Shown: positions 19,384-29,240, counted from the stretch's first letter. The stretch: 64,000 nt of DNA from MFD01213-c1 sp963704405 (GCA_963704405.1 OY969903.1:3844001-3908000); one strand, 5' to 3'. Notes: generated by a model from the sequence alone, not told the origin. Numbers and translations: made by a program.

Positions 19384-20871
19384 GTGTCGACGAGGGATCT
19401 TGAAAACACGCTGCGCGATCTGCCGAGACTGGGGGCGCTGGTCAAAGACCGCGGCTACCGGCAGGTCTGGCGGTTCATGCACGACGGCCGCGCATACTTT
19501 TTAAAATTTTACCCGAAGGGCGGGCCCCGCGACCGCTTCCGCCGCTTCTTTCGCGGCAGCCCTGCACTGCGCGAATTCACCCGATTGCAGGCCCTTCAAA
19601 AGGCCAATATCCGCGCTCCCCGTGCGGTCGCGGCGCTGATGGGCTTCAGCATCGATGGCCGCCGAGGCGATGCGGTTGTGCTCGAGGCGATCGAGCCTTC
19701 GGTTCAGTTGGACCAATATTTAAGCGAGCTTGAACTTCGCGGTGAACCGATCCCCGATCAGCGCAACCTCGCCGGTCAAATCATCGACCTGGTACACGAA
19801 CTGGGTCGCGCCGGCCTGGGCCACGAAGACCTCCATCTTGGAAATTTTCTCATCCACGATAAAAAATTGTTCCTCCTTGACGGATATGCCGTTCGCACCG
19901 GCGGGCTGCGCCTGCGCGATCTCCTCATGCTCGGCCACAGCGTCAGGCGATACGCAACGCTCACCGACCTGATGCGCGGCTGGGAAAAACTCGGCCCCGG
20001 CGGCCCCATGCCCGAACGCAACAATCACAGCCAATTCCTTTGGGACCGCTTCCTTCAGGGAATCACAAAAAACAATCGCTACTTTGGCCGAATCAAGGTC
20101 GATGGCTGGAACGGCATCTTCTTCAGGCAAACTAAATATCCCCATCGCTGGTCGGCGGCCAGCCGCTTGCAGGTCGAAGCCAAAGACTGGCAACGCGAAT
20201 GGCCCGTCCTGCTCCAAGAAATCGAAAGCGACCAACTGAAAGTCATCAAGCGAAGCCGCAGCGGTGAAGTATTCGCCGGTGAAATTATTATTGGCGGTCA
20301 TCCGCTGGAAGTAATCGTAAAACGCCCGCGCCGCCGCTACTGGTATCGCTACTTAAACGAGATCGGTCGCGGCTCGCGCCTGCACCGCGCGTGGAGGAAA
20401 GCCTGGAACCTCCTGGTGCGCGGCCTGCCTACTGCGTGGCCGCTCGCCGTCATGGAACGCCGCTCATTCGGATACGTCACCGAAGCCGTCTTCATCTGCG
20501 AGCGCATCCCCGGCAAGACCCTGGCTCGATCCGAACTCGATGCGATGCCCACCGAAAAACGTGAAAAGCTCTTCCGCCGCACCGGCCGAATCCTGCGGCT
20601 GATCGAGCGATTTGGCTTCTCCCACTTCGACGCCAAAGCCAGCAACTGGATCGTCTTCGATGATGAGAAACGCGGCGCGATGCCGATCCTGGTAGATGTC
20701 GACGGCATCCGAAAACGCCGCTGGATCGCCCTGGGCATCCAGCGACTCCTCCGCAGCATGCACGAAAACATACACTACACCCCGGCGGATTCACTGTCGC
20801 TCTGCCGCGGCTATGCCCCATATGCCCCGCTCGCCGCGCTGCCGAAAGATGAAATAACAGCATCAACGTGA
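19384..20871 (+). CDS. Tandem lipopolysaccharide-kinase-like (WaaP/Kdo kinase type) protein
   Basis: 495 residues from GTG 19384 with two kinase-like halves. Half one (about 10-200) has a possible ATP-binding Lys41 (FLKFYP), a catalytic loop HEDLHLGNFL (His147, Asp149, Asn154) and LLDG (Asp166) as the metal-binding motif. Half two (about 285-470) has Lys313 (IVKRP), HFDAKASNW (His414, Asp416, Asn421) and VDVDG. Both keep the HxDxxxxN and D-G features of eukaryotic-like small-molecule kinases of the WaaP/RIO type, so both may be active. The GT9 heptosyltransferase-like gene 30 bp downstream supports a role in phosphorylating the lipid A-core sugar region, but the substrate is inferred. Confidence 0.78.
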   Translation: MSTRDLENTLRDLPRLGALVKDRGYRQVWRFMHDGRAYFLKFYPKGGPRDRFRRFFRGSPALREFTRLQALQKANIRAPRAVAALMGFSIDGRRGDAVVLEAIEPSVQLDQYLSELELRGEPIPDQRNLAGQIIDLVHELGRAGLGHEDLHLGNFLIHDKKLFLLDGYAVRTGGLRLRDLLMLGHSVRRYATLTDLMRGWEKLGPGGPMPERNNHSQFLWDRFLQGITKNNRYFGRIKVDGWNGIFFRQTKYPHRWSAASRLQVEAKDWQREWPVLLQEIESDQLKVIKRSRSGEVFAGEIIIGGHPLEVIVKRPRRRYWYRYLNEIGRGSRLHRAWRKAWNLLVRGLPTAWPLAVMERRSFGYVTEAVFICERIPGKTLARSELDAMPTEKREKLFRRTGRILRLIERFGFSHFDAKASNWIVFDDEKRGAMPILVDVDGIRKRRWIALGIQRLLRSMHENIHYTPADSLSLCRGYAPYAPLAALPKDEITAST

Positions 20872-20901
20872 TACTGATCGGTTCGCAATAAAGCATTTGT
20901 A

Positions 20902-21972
20902 ATGAGAAGCCATCCGCCGACTTTCAAAACTCCGCCACAGCGCATCCTGATCATCAAGCCCAGCGCGATCGGCGATGTAGTGCATGCGCTTCCCATATTG
21001 AACCTTTTGCGACGCAAATGGCCCGCCGCCCATATCAGTTGGCTTGTCACTCCGGCCTGCAGCGGTCTGCTCGACGGTCATCCTCAGTTGAACGAGGTGA
21101 TCCTGTTCGACCGCAAACACTTCGGCAAAAGCTGGCGCAGCCTGAAGGCCGCGCGGGAACTGGCCGTGTTCAATCAATCGCTCAAACAGCACAACTTTGA
21201 TCTTGTGATAGACCTCCAGGGCCTATTCCGCAGCGGCTGGATGACCTGGCGAACCCACGCGCCCATACGCGTCGGTTCAACCAGCGCCCGCGAATTCAGT
21301 TGGATCTTCTGCACTCATCTTGCAAACGTCTCAAATACCCCTCAGCACGCCATCGAGCGATATCTGACCGTCGCCGAATTCCTTGGCCTGGGCCGCGACC
21401 CTGTCGAATTTATCTTCCCCACGGATGCGGCCGATCGTGCCTACATCAACAATCTCCTGCCATCAGGTAAGCGCTTCGTCCTGCTGCTCCCCGCCGCCAA
21501 CTGGCAAACCAAGCGCTGGCCCGTAGAACGATTCGCCGCTCTCATCGAACCCCTTCAAACGCGCTTCGGCCTGGAATCCGTCCTGGCCGGCGGCCCCGAT
21601 GCCAGTCTCCTTGCCCCTGCCCTTCCCGGCGTCATCAATCTCGGCGGTAAAACCACTCTTCGCCAACTCGTCGCGTTGCTCGAACGCGCCGATCTGGTTA
21701 TCGCCAATGACACCGGCCCCATGCACATCGCCTCCGCTTTAGGCCGCCCTCTGGTCACGATGTTCGGCCCCACTAGTCCCATTCAAACCGGACCCTACGG
21801 GCGATTAGATACCGTCGTGCGGCTGGATATCCCCTGCAGCCCCTGCTTCTCGCGCACCTGCTCCCACCAAAGCTGCCTGCAATGGCTCGGCATCGAACCG
21901 GTCCTTGAACGAGCGGCCCAGCAACTACTGACATCAGCCGGCCGCACATCCCTGCCCGTTATCAGTTACTAA
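20902..21972 (+). CDS. Glycosyltransferase family 9 (ADP-heptose:LPS heptosyltransferase-like)
   Basis: 356 residues. The N-terminus has the GT9 start ILIIKPSAIGDVVHALPIL, and the C-terminal nucleotide-sugar site has the family motif NDTGPMHIASALGRPLVTMFG followed by PxxTGPYG, seen here as SPIQTGPYG. GT9 enzymes add heptose to the lipopolysaccharide inner core. It follows the tandem WaaP-like kinase by 30 bp on the same strand, which fits a two-gene outer-membrane glycolipid operon. A Cys-rich patch (CSPCFSRTCSHQSC) near residue 315 is also common in family members. Exact sugar specificity is unknown. Confidence 0.92.
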   Translation: MRSHPPTFKTPPQRILIIKPSAIGDVVHALPILNLLRRKWPAAHISWLVTPACSGLLDGHPQLNEVILFDRKHFGKSWRSLKAARELAVFNQSLKQHNFDLVIDLQGLFRSGWMTWRTHAPIRVGSTSAREFSWIFCTHLANVSNTPQHAIERYLTVAEFLGLGRDPVEFIFPTDAADRAYINNLLPSGKRFVLLLPAANWQTKRWPVERFAALIEPLQTRFGLESVLAGGPDASLLAPALPGVINLGGKTTLRQLVALLERADLVIANDTGPMHIASALGRPLVTMFGPTSPIQTGPYGRLDTVVRLDIPCSPCFSRTCSHQSCLQWLGIEPVLERAAQQLLTSAGRTSLPVISY

Positions 21973-21986
21973 ACCTCATAAGAGAA

Positions 21987-22068
21987 TTCACTGCGGAGAT
22001 ACTGAGCGCACGAAGAAATTCGTGGACTGCTTTGCCTTTCTCCATGCGCTTCGTATCTCCGTGGTGAA
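21987..22068. repeat. Dispersed imperfect inverted repeat (CGGAGATAC type)
   Basis: Positions 21987-22010 and 22045-22068 are inverted copies matching at 20 of 24 bases around CGGAGATAC. The TTCACCACGGAGATACG reading on the complement resembles a CACGGAG-type intergenic repeat found in many environmental genomes. It sits between the GT9 gene and the LysM-gene terminator. Confidence 0.55.
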
Positions 22069-22107
22069 CCTTCCCTTATTTTGCCAGGACTCGAAATATA
22101 AAAAGAA

Positions 22108-22130
22108 CCCGGCCGCTCAAAGCGGCCGGG
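22108..22130 (-). terminator. Intrinsic terminator of the LysM lipoprotein gene
   Basis: A 10-bp stem (22108-22117 with 22121-22130, CCCGGCCGCT type) and a 3-base loop are followed on the minus strand by TTCTTTTTATA, a good T tract. It lies 37 bp past the stop of the LysM gene. Confidence 0.8.
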
Positions 22131-22166
22131 CTCTCCCGTTTCTATTGGTTGTCATCCCACGAATCT

Positions 22167-22580
22167 TCACGGAATGATCAGCGTCTGGCCTACCTTCAAT
22201 GTCGAAGGCGTGACGCCCGGATTAGCCGATGCGATCTTCTGCCACTGCTTGCCGTCGCCATAGCTTTGACGGGCGATGCTATAAAGCGTTTCGCCGCGCT
22301 TCACGACGTGGCTGTTGCCGCCCGCGATCGTTCCACCCATCGGTGTCGAAGCCGGTGCATCATACGACACGGGTTGAGCAACCGCCGGCGCCGGCTGATA
22401 AGCCGTCTGAATCGGCGCGGGTTGATACGCGGGCGCGGTCGATTCCATCGGCCGGATATCCGTCACATCACCACGAATTGAAGCCGACTCCGCCGGCTTT
22501 GGCGTATTGTTCTGACAGCCCGCAGCCAAAGCGGCGCAGCCGATTGCGATCCATTTTGCATGCTTGATGATTGATGTCAT
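22167..22580 (-). CDS. LysM-domain lipoprotein
   Basis: 137 residues from ATG 22580, chosen because an AAGGAG ribosome site lies just upstream and the product begins with a lipoprotein signal (IAIGCAALAAGC, lipobox LAAGC). The middle is Pro/Ala/Gln-rich and probably a flexible linker. The last 50 residues are one LysM domain (VVKRGETLYSIARQSYGDG, ending VGQTLIIP), a fold that binds N-acetylglucosamine-containing polymers such as peptidoglycan. The protein probably tethers something between membrane and cell wall. It ends at a strong terminator and appears to be a single-gene unit. Confidence 0.88.
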   Translation of the reverse strand: MTSIIKHAKWIAIGCAALAAGCQNNTPKPAESASIRGDVTDIRPMESTAPAYQPAPIQTAYQPAPAVAQPVSYDAPASTPMGGTIAGGNSHVVKRGETLYSIARQSYGDGKQWQKIASANPGVTPSTLKVGQTLIIP

Positions 22581-22769
22581 GTCCGAAACTCCTTGTGCGA
22601 TAACGCGTGCCAGATTGAACTGTTGCTTGCCTCTGAAAAGACTATCGGACGTTGCCGATCCGCGGCTTGAATCAAGATGCCTCAATTTTGCATCGCCTCT
22701 GGCCCTTTCTCTCTCAGGACCGCATTTGCCCTGACTCCCATCCCTGTGCTACGTTAAACCTTCGCCCAC

Positions 22770-23741
22770 ATGTGGACCTTCCTCGCAATACTTCTGCTTC
22801 TGGGGATCACCCTCGCCTGCGCCACGATTGCCATCACCGCCCGTGCGATCATTCGTCCCCCCCGCATGACCGACGGCAAAGCCGCCTATCTTTTGCACCG
22901 CCTCTCCCCCGGCGACTTAAATCTCCCCTTCGAAAACGAAAACTTTCTCATCCGAAATGCTTCCGACAATCAACCCCTGCACATCAGCGGCTGGTGGCTC
23001 CCCCACCCTGATCGCCCCTCCCGATGCGTCATCCTCCTCCACGGCTACGCCGACAGCAAAGTCGGTGCGATCGCGTGGGCTCCAATGCTGCATCAAGCGG
23101 GATTCAATATCCTCGCTATCGACCTTCGCGCCCACGGTGAGAGCGGCGGTAAATACACCACCGGCGGTTTCTTTGAGCGCGATGATCTGTCGCAGGTCAT
23201 CAATGATCTCGTCACTACCCGCCCAGCCGACACGCTGCAGATCGTCCTCTTCGGCATCAGCCTCGGCGCCGCCGTTGCAGCCGCTGCCGCCGCCACGCGC
23301 CAGGACATCAGCGCGGTTGTTTTAGAGTCCCCCTTCACCGACTTCCGCCGCGCCATCGCCGCGCACGTCTCCCTCGTCGGCCTCCCGGGCGGTCCGATCC
23401 TGCACGCCGCCATCCGCTGCGGCGAATTCCTCGCCAGGGCTCGATTTAACGACGTCCGCCCCATCGCCACTATCCCCAAAATCCGTTGCCCCATCCTGAG
23501 TATCATTGGCCAGAACGATGAACTATTGGAAGCAACGGATATCACTGCCCTCGAAGAAGCCGTAAACACCAAAGCCGCCGCAGATCAACTGTCGAAACCG
23601 ATAATCTTCCCGAACGCCGCCCATCTCATGTCCATGCAAACCGACGTCGAAAAATATACATCCGCAATTCAATCCTTCCTGCATCAAGCATTGAGCCGGC
23701 AACCAGGAGTCGCGACACCCCAATCTCACCCAGCAGCATGA
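22770..23741 (+). CDS. Membrane-anchored alpha/beta hydrolase
   Basis: 323 residues with an N-terminal membrane segment (4-28). The fold motifs are clear: the HG-containing oxyanion strand (VILLHGYADSK), the nucleophile elbow GISLGAA (Ser164), a likely acid Asp in IGQNDELL and the catalytic His in NAAHLMSM. The IDLRAHGESGG segment is typical of the esterase/BAAT-like subgroup with an exported catalytic domain. The substrate is unknown. It is followed by a large exported protein gene 70 bp downstream, and the two may be one operon. Confidence 0.82.
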   Translation: MWTFLAILLLLGITLACATIAITARAIIRPPRMTDGKAAYLLHRLSPGDLNLPFENENFLIRNASDNQPLHISGWWLPHPDRPSRCVILLHGYADSKVGAIAWAPMLHQAGFNILAIDLRAHGESGGKYTTGGFFERDDLSQVINDLVTTRPADTLQIVLFGISLGAAVAAAAAATRQDISAVVLESPFTDFRRAIAAHVSLVGLPGGPILHAAIRCGEFLARARFNDVRPIATIPKIRCPILSIIGQNDELLEATDITALEEAVNTKAAADQLSKPIIFPNAAHLMSMQTDVEKYTSAIQSFLHQALSRQPGVATPQSHPAA

Positions 23742-23811
23742 CCGGCGCCAATCTCCTCGCCCGGCCGCTGAATCGGTTAGGATATCCGCACTTGAAATGC
23801 TGTGACGCCGC

Positions 23812-25971
23812 ATGTGGAAATGGATCACCATTCTCTCCTTCGTCGCCGTGATGACGATGACCGTCATCGCGTTGCGATCCCATTCCCATCCCCTGATCCT
23901 TCCCACCATCGCCACAACTCAGCCCGCAACCAAACCAACCACGGCGCCGGCTCCTGTCGCGGCACGTCCCCCTGCGGCCTTCTATATTGATGTAGTACGA
24001 TCCAACAACCCCGCCATTCCCGCTACCCAGCCGCTGGCGCTGCCCGTTGATCTTTCCGACGCCGCCCACATCATCCTTCGCGATCCCGTCTATCTCGACG
24101 GCGCAGGCCATCTCTGGATCACGCGTACAGACGCCAAGCCCACCGACGAAACGCTCCGACACTCCATGGATGCATCGGAGCACCTGATCCCCGATCGGCC
24201 TTTGTTCGTCCACTGGTGGCTCAACGAATCCGGCGACTGGGCAGCCGCCGTCGTTACCCAAAATCCAGCCGGCGGCTATGACATCATCCTCTCCCTCGAT
24301 CGCAAACACTTCTTCTCCGACCGCCACTACTTCTGGGATCGCGCCTTCTCCTGGGATGGAAAAATCGTCGTCCCTGCCGACCTCGGCATCTCCGTCTTCG
24401 AATTGAATCCACAAGTCACAGAACATTTCCACCCACTCCCCGGGCTGGAATCCGGCGGCACAGCACCCGTCGCAATTTTAGATTCCAAAGGCGTCCTCGC
24501 CTGGGCGCCATGGGATAACGGCAAAAAAGGCAGTCGCGGCCCATCCCGCTTCGTCGATGGCCAGTGGCTCGATCTCCCCTCCGATCAGTGGCCCCAAAAA
24601 ATCATCCAGCTCCTTCCACTCCTCGACGGAAGCATCCTGCAAATAATCGCCGGCGAAGCGGACAAAATCTCTCTGGCCATCGCACCCCTGGAATCAAACG
24701 ACATCGATCAGCATCACGTTGCCGAACTCGTCGACGCTCTCGCCGACCCCGATGAAGACAAACGCCAGGCCGCCTTCACCGAGCTATCCCGCTACGGCCC
24801 TGGCCTTTGGCCGATCCTCGAAAAAACCAACGCCGATGCTCCGCCCGAAGCTCAAATCCGCATCAGGCAACTCCTTCGCAACAAGATCACACCCGCGCTC
24901 GGCGGCATGTCTATCCTGGAAAATCGGCTGAAAGTGGTCAGCCGCCAACCCGACGGCACTCTCCTCCTCTTCGCGCCCGCCGGTGTGAAAATCCCCAACG
25001 GAACCCAGGAAGCCCAAACAGTAATCCCCGCCTGGATCCCCGTGCGAAACACGGGCCGCGTCGAGCGCCCACTCCCACAGGCGCTTATCGCCAACCAAAA
25101 CCCCGACGACTGCCGCCTCCGCGCCATCCGAGATGACTGGATCATCTCCGACGCTGCCGGCTCCAGAAGATTTTTTGGCAACGGCTTCGTCCCGCTCACG
25201 ACCGAAACCGAACGCCAATTCGATCAGCTCATCGGAATCGATCGCCGCGGCCGCTGGATGTTTTCCCCTCACAGCAACCCCGTAACTCGCATTGCTGAAA
25301 CCCTCGTGATTGATCCCACCATCCTCGACCCCACCCCCCGCCTCCCCGTCTGGACCATGACCATCCACAACGGCCAGGTCGGTTGGAATTCGCTCGATGA
25401 CCCCTGCATCAAGCGAGGCGGAGCCTGGGCCCTCAAATCCGAATCCTGGGAAGCGCTCCCCGAAAAAGACAAACTCATCACAGAACTGCCCGCCACCGAT
25501 GCACCGGACACCGCAACCTCCGCTGCTTTGCCCGCCACAACCCAAGCCACCACCCAGGGCTCCCTTGGCAACGCCCTCCTTGTCGACAATAGCGGCGCCC
25601 AATATTACGACGGCCAAACGGCGCTGATCGTCATCGATAAATCCGGCAGGCAAACCTCCTGGCCTCTTCCCCCTTCAGCCGTCGGCTCAGCCAAACCCGT
25701 CCTCCTCCGCTCCTTCGAGGGGCGCCTGTTCCTATTCAATCAACCCGGCCGCATCCTCCGCATCAAGCCAACACCGACCGAGCGACAGCCATTCCAGCTC
25801 GAAGCCACCTTCACCAAGGATGTTCCCAATGTTGACCAGCCCACCCGAATCTGGCTCGATCCCAGCGGGCGAATCGATTTCGTCTATGGAAATATTCTGG
25901 CCGTCATGTTCCCATCCGGCCACATCCCGCAGCAACTTTCGCAGATGATGATGGACAGCGACGTCCAATAG
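23812..25971 (+). CDS. Large exported protein of unknown function with a short helical-repeat segment
   Basis: 719 residues. A signal-anchor (residues 4-21) precedes a Thr/Pro/Ala-rich linker, placing the bulk outside the cytoplasm. Much of the body is beta-rich, with recurring short strands (for example GKIVVPADLGISVFEL and GRLFLFNQPGRILRI), perhaps propeller-like. A helical stretch near residues 300-355 (DEDKRQAAFTELSRYGPG) resembles one or two HEAT-type repeats. I recognise no catalytic motif or named family. Neighbours are an alpha/beta hydrolase upstream and a GT-C-like membrane protein downstream, both on the same strand. Confidence 0.6.
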   Translation: MWKWITILSFVAVMTMTVIALRSHSHPLILPTIATTQPATKPTTAPAPVAARPPAAFYIDVVRSNNPAIPATQPLALPVDLSDAAHIILRDPVYLDGAGHLWITRTDAKPTDETLRHSMDASEHLIPDRPLFVHWWLNESGDWAAAVVTQNPAGGYDIILSLDRKHFFSDRHYFWDRAFSWDGKIVVPADLGISVFELNPQVTEHFHPLPGLESGGTAPVAILDSKGVLAWAPWDNGKKGSRGPSRFVDGQWLDLPSDQWPQKIIQLLPLLDGSILQIIAGEADKISLAIAPLESNDIDQHHVAELVDALADPDEDKRQAAFTELSRYGPGLWPILEKTNADAPPEAQIRIRQLLRNKITPALGGMSILENRLKVVSRQPDGTLLLFAPAGVKIPNGTQEAQTVIPAWIPVRNTGRVERPLPQALIANQNPDDCRLRAIRDDWIISDAAGSRRFFGNGFVPLTTETERQFDQLIGIDRRGRWMFSPHSNPVTRIAETLVIDPTILDPTPRLPVWTMTIHNGQVGWNSLDDPCIKRGGAWALKSESWEALPEKDKLITELPATDAPDTATSAALPATTQATTQGSLGNALLVDNSGAQYYDGQTALIVIDKSGRQTSWPLPPSAVGSAKPVLLRSFEGRLFLFNQPGRILRIKPTPTERQPFQLEATFTKDVPNVDQPTRIWLDPSGRIDFVYGNILAVMFPSGHIPQQLSQMMMDSDVQ

Positions 25972-26002
25972 CCGGTTAACTGAATCTTCCATTATTACAA
26001 TA

Positions 26003-27622
26003 GTGAGTGCTATGCCGAGCGGCGTAATCAATCGTTCACCCTCCATTCGCCAGCGAACAACCCTCGGCGCATTGCTCACTACCGCCGCCATCGCCATCGT
26101 CGGCTCAATCGACCTGATCTACCCTTTCTTGGGCGATCAGGCCCTGTTCACGGTCGGCGCCAAACAGATCAGTCACGGAGCAATGCTTTACCGGGATTTC
26201 TGGGACTTGAAGCAACCCGGAATCTACTGGTTCTACCTTCTGGCCGGCCGCCTCTTCGGCTTCACCGAAGCAGGCATCCACCTCGGCGAACTGCTCTATT
26301 TCCTCGCCCTCGCTGCCCTCATGACGCTGACGCTGCGAAGGTACTACCACCGCCCCGCCACCGCCTTTCTCGCTGCCTTTCTCACCGTGGGCGTGTACTT
26401 TATCGTTTGCGGCACCTGGCATCTCACCCAGGTCGAAGGCCTCGTCGCATTCCCAATCTTTCTCTGCTTCTGGCTGTCGCAGCTCAAACCATCCAACCCG
26501 CCCAGACCTCTTCGCTTCTTTCTTATGGGGGTCGCGGCCGGCGTTGTTGTGCTGTTCAAAATGTTTCTGATTCTTCTGCCGATCTCCTTTTTAACGATCA
26601 GCATTTTCCACCAGTTCTGGCGGCAACGCCGGCAACTTAAGGAGATCATCATTACCATCCTGGTCCCCGCCGCTGCCGGCATCACCGCCACGCTCCTCCC
26701 CTGCATCGTATACTTCTGGCTGCGCGGCCAACTCCCCCTGCTCTATCGTACATTCTTCCTCTACCCACCCCGGATCGTCGCCGAACTCCCGGGTTACGGT
26801 CACGGCGTACTCCGCAGCGGCATCAACTGGTTCCTTATAGCCTCGGCGCCCCTGCTTCCATTCGCCGCCTGCGGCGCTATCACGCGCCTTCGCAAAGAGC
26901 GAGACGCCGCAACCATCGCCCTCATCTCCTGGTTCCTTCTCGCCACACTGGTCGTCCTGATCCAGCGCATGTGGTGGCAATATCATTTCCTTCTTCCCCT
27001 GTTCCCCCTCGGCCTCCTCGCCGCCGCCGGCTTTGAAAATATCCTGATCCAAAAGGAAAACGCCCCTTTCCGCAAATCCCAAATCGCCTTCAGATCGCTC
27101 TCCATCCTTGGCCTGACAATCCTCCTCGTCCCATATCTTCTACGCTTCTCCATCAAAGCGGCCCGCGAACTCCGCCACGGCGTGCCCTTAACCATCGCCG
27201 CCCAGCAACAATTCAGGGAAAGCATCAGCCCTGTCTACAAACAAGCCCGAGCCCAAGTCGTCATCCTTGAAGCATACTCACACGATTCCGATCCTATCTA
27301 CGTCCTGGGCGACCCCACCATTTATTTCCTTGCGAACCGCCTTCAGGCCGTCCCCATCAATGGCTGGTCCCCCGAATGGCTCCTTCCCGAACAATGGAAC
27401 GAGCTCGCCGCCCAATTAAAATCCAACCGCCCCGCGTACATTTTTGTATCAGCCGCAAATGACGACATCCTAACCCATCGCGGCGACGCCGTGATGCAGG
27501 TACTCAACAGCGAATACAAACGAATCAGCGCCGACTCAGATGGTGCATGGTACAACCGCTCAGCATTGGGGCCGTCTGACCGTAACATGGACGTCTCGCC
27601 GATGTTAAACACCATTAGATAA
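26003..27622 (+). CDS. GT-C-type multi-pass membrane glycosyltransferase-like protein
   Basis: 539 residues with roughly ten membrane helices through residue 390 and a soluble C-terminal domain. After the first helix, acidic and aromatic residues in the first external loop (YRDFWDLKQPGIYWFY) match the D-x-K-x-P-G-x-Y pattern of the family 39/PMT-like and ArnT-like GT-C enzymes, which use lipid-linked sugars. The C-terminal domain includes DPIYVLGD and INGWSPEW. Donor and acceptor are unknown. The start is either GTG 26003 or ATG 26012. It follows the exported protein gene by 31 bp. Confidence 0.75.
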   Translation: MSAMPSGVINRSPSIRQRTTLGALLTTAAIAIVGSIDLIYPFLGDQALFTVGAKQISHGAMLYRDFWDLKQPGIYWFYLLAGRLFGFTEAGIHLGELLYFLALAALMTLTLRRYYHRPATAFLAAFLTVGVYFIVCGTWHLTQVEGLVAFPIFLCFWLSQLKPSNPPRPLRFFLMGVAAGVVVLFKMFLILLPISFLTISIFHQFWRQRRQLKEIIITILVPAAAGITATLLPCIVYFWLRGQLPLLYRTFFLYPPRIVAELPGYGHGVLRSGINWFLIASAPLLPFAACGAITRLRKERDAATIALISWFLLATLVVLIQRMWWQYHFLLPLFPLGLLAAAGFENILIQKENAPFRKSQIAFRSLSILGLTILLVPYLLRFSIKAARELRHGVPLTIAAQQQFRESISPVYKQARAQVVILEAYSHDSDPIYVLGDPTIYFLANRLQAVPINGWSPEWLLPEQWNELAAQLKSNRPAYIFVSAANDDILTHRGDAVMQVLNSEYKRISADSDGAWYNRSALGPSDRNMDVSPMLNTIR

Positions 27623-27673
27623 GCAAGATGCCCGCACTGCTTGAAACCCAACCTTCGCTCGATGCAGGTCAAC

Positions 27674-27940
27674 ATGACAAACCCATATCAAAACGACGAA
27701 GATGCATCAGACGAAGCCGATCCCGAACTTCCAAATGAATCTGATCTAGACCCCGACGATGAGTACGCCGAAACAATCCCCTGCCCCAAATGCCGCAAAC
27801 CCATCTACGAACAATCCGAATTCTGCCCTCATTGCGGCATATACCTCTCCGTCGAAACCATGTCACCCAAAAAGCCCCTCTGGCTTATCGTCGCCGTCAT
27901 CATCTGTCTCGCCATCATCCTCATCTGCTGGCTCCGCTGA
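27674..27940 (+). CDS. Small zinc-ribbon protein with a C-terminal membrane helix
   Basis: 88 residues from ATG 27674. An acidic N-terminus leads into a four-Cys zinc ribbon (IPCPKCRKPIYE and FCPHCG), then a KKP boundary and a single C-terminal membrane helix (WLIVAVIICLAIILICWL). The layout acidic segment, zinc ribbon, TM helix is common in small uncharacterised planctomycete proteins. The ribbon would face the cytoplasm. No function is assigned. Confidence 0.8.
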   Translation: MTNPYQNDEDASDEADPELPNESDLDPDDEYAETIPCPKCRKPIYEQSEFCPHCGIYLSVETMSPKKPLWLIVAVIICLAIILICWLR

Positions 27941-28136
27941 ACCGGCTCCCCCCGGCCCCTCTACCCCTTTCCCAGTATTGAGCGGAGACAAGCGAGATGC
28001 ATTACCGCGCAAACGCTCCTGCAAAAAATATTGCCATCTCGCCAAACCCATACATCCGCGGCTAAACTCTCTCACTTGAACCGGCGGTCGACCCCCGGCC
28101 GCCTACTACTCTGTGTCAATTTCGGAAGGAGCCTCC

Positions 28137-28936
28137 ATGATCAGGTCATTGAATTGTTCGCTGTTGGCTGGTGCGTTGCTGGTCACCCTCGCCCCGATGG
28201 CCCGGGCCGATATTCACACCGAGACGGTCGAATATCGCGACGGTCCGGCCATCCTCGAAGGGTTTCTCGCCTACGATGACGCCAGGCAGGACACCCGACC
28301 CGCCGTGCTGGTGGTTTCGGAATGGTGGGGATTGACCGAATATCCCAAACATCGCGCCATTCAACTCGCCAAGATGGGCTACGTCGCATTCGTCGCCGAC
28401 ATCTATGGCCAAGGCAAAACCACCAACGACCCGCAGGAAGCCGGCGAATGGGCCAAGCCCTTCCGCACCGATCGCAACGCCATGCGCAGCGCGGCCAAGC
28501 CGCCCTCTCCACCCTGATAGACAATAAATACACCGACAAGGACCGCGTCGCCGGCATCGGTTACTGCTTCGGCGGCACCGTCGTCCTCGAACTTGCCCGT
28601 GCCGGCGCTCCCCTCTCCGGCGTCATCTGCTTTCACGGCGATCTCTCCCGCACCCCCGACGAAGGCGCCGACAACATCCACTCCAAAATCCTCATCTGCC
28701 ACGGCGGAGATGATCCCCTCGTTCCCTCCACCGCCGTCGCCGCCTTCCAGCAGGAAATGAAGGAAACCAAGGCCAACTACCAGATCAACATCTATAGCGG
28801 CGCGGTCCACGCCTTCACCAACCCCGATGCCGACTCCCATCACATCCCCGGCATCGGCTACAATGAGCAGGCCGACAAGCGCTCCTGGATGGCGCTCAAT
28901 GACTTCTTCGCCGAACTATTCCGCCAACAACAATGA
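28137..28936 (+). CDS. Exported dienelactone hydrolase family protein (frameshifted in this sequence)
   Basis: A GGAAGGA ribosome site precedes ATG 28137. Residues 1-24 form a signal peptide ending MARA. The first frame gives the start of the alpha/beta fold (AVLVVSEWWGLTEYPKHRA, DIYGQGK); the second supplies the Cys nucleophile (GIGYCFGG), an Asp and the His of AVHAFTNPD. This Cys-Asp-His triad marks the dienelactone hydrolase family. The frames join if one C is added near 28490 (RSRGQAALSTL), giving 266 residues, the usual size for an exported member. Its natural substrate is unknown; many members act on esters other than dienelactone. Confidence 0.85.
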
Positions 28937-29240
28937 GCCGGGAATCCGAAGTGACGAATCAATGTTCAAATGATGAATGACTGCCGTAAATAGCGAAACA
29001 AATCCGGGAAACGTTGACTACCTCCGTCTTCGTTTGGTCATTTGAACATTGATTCGTCGCTGGAATTTCGTCATTCGAGTTTCTGCTCGCGCCGTCTCCG
29101 AAGATTTTTTCTGCAGCCCCCACGTCCTTCTCGTCCGATAAACACCAAAGAGCCGCGCGGTGTCGCACGGCATTTGTGGGCGTGCCCGCCGGCGGAGTCG
29201 GTGTTTCCGGCCCTTGGGTTGGGCTTTGCAGGAGTTTGTT
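28937..29240. other. Intergenic region holding an inverted-repeat element
   Basis: About 300 bp without a supported gene. It contains the perfect inverted repeat annotated at 28953-29058, a further degenerate copy of its unit near 29061-29080 (TTCGTCATTCGAG) and the ribosome site of the next gene. Confidence 0.5.
28953..29058. repeat. Perfect 21-bp inverted repeat built of heptamers
   Basis: Positions 28953-28973 (GACGAAT, CAATGTT, CAAATGA) recur as an exact reverse complement at 29038-29058, with 64 bp between. The left arm continues with another degenerate unit, TGAATGA. The unit differs from those at 88, 16791, 44531 and 50487, but the layout is the same. Confidence 0.75.
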
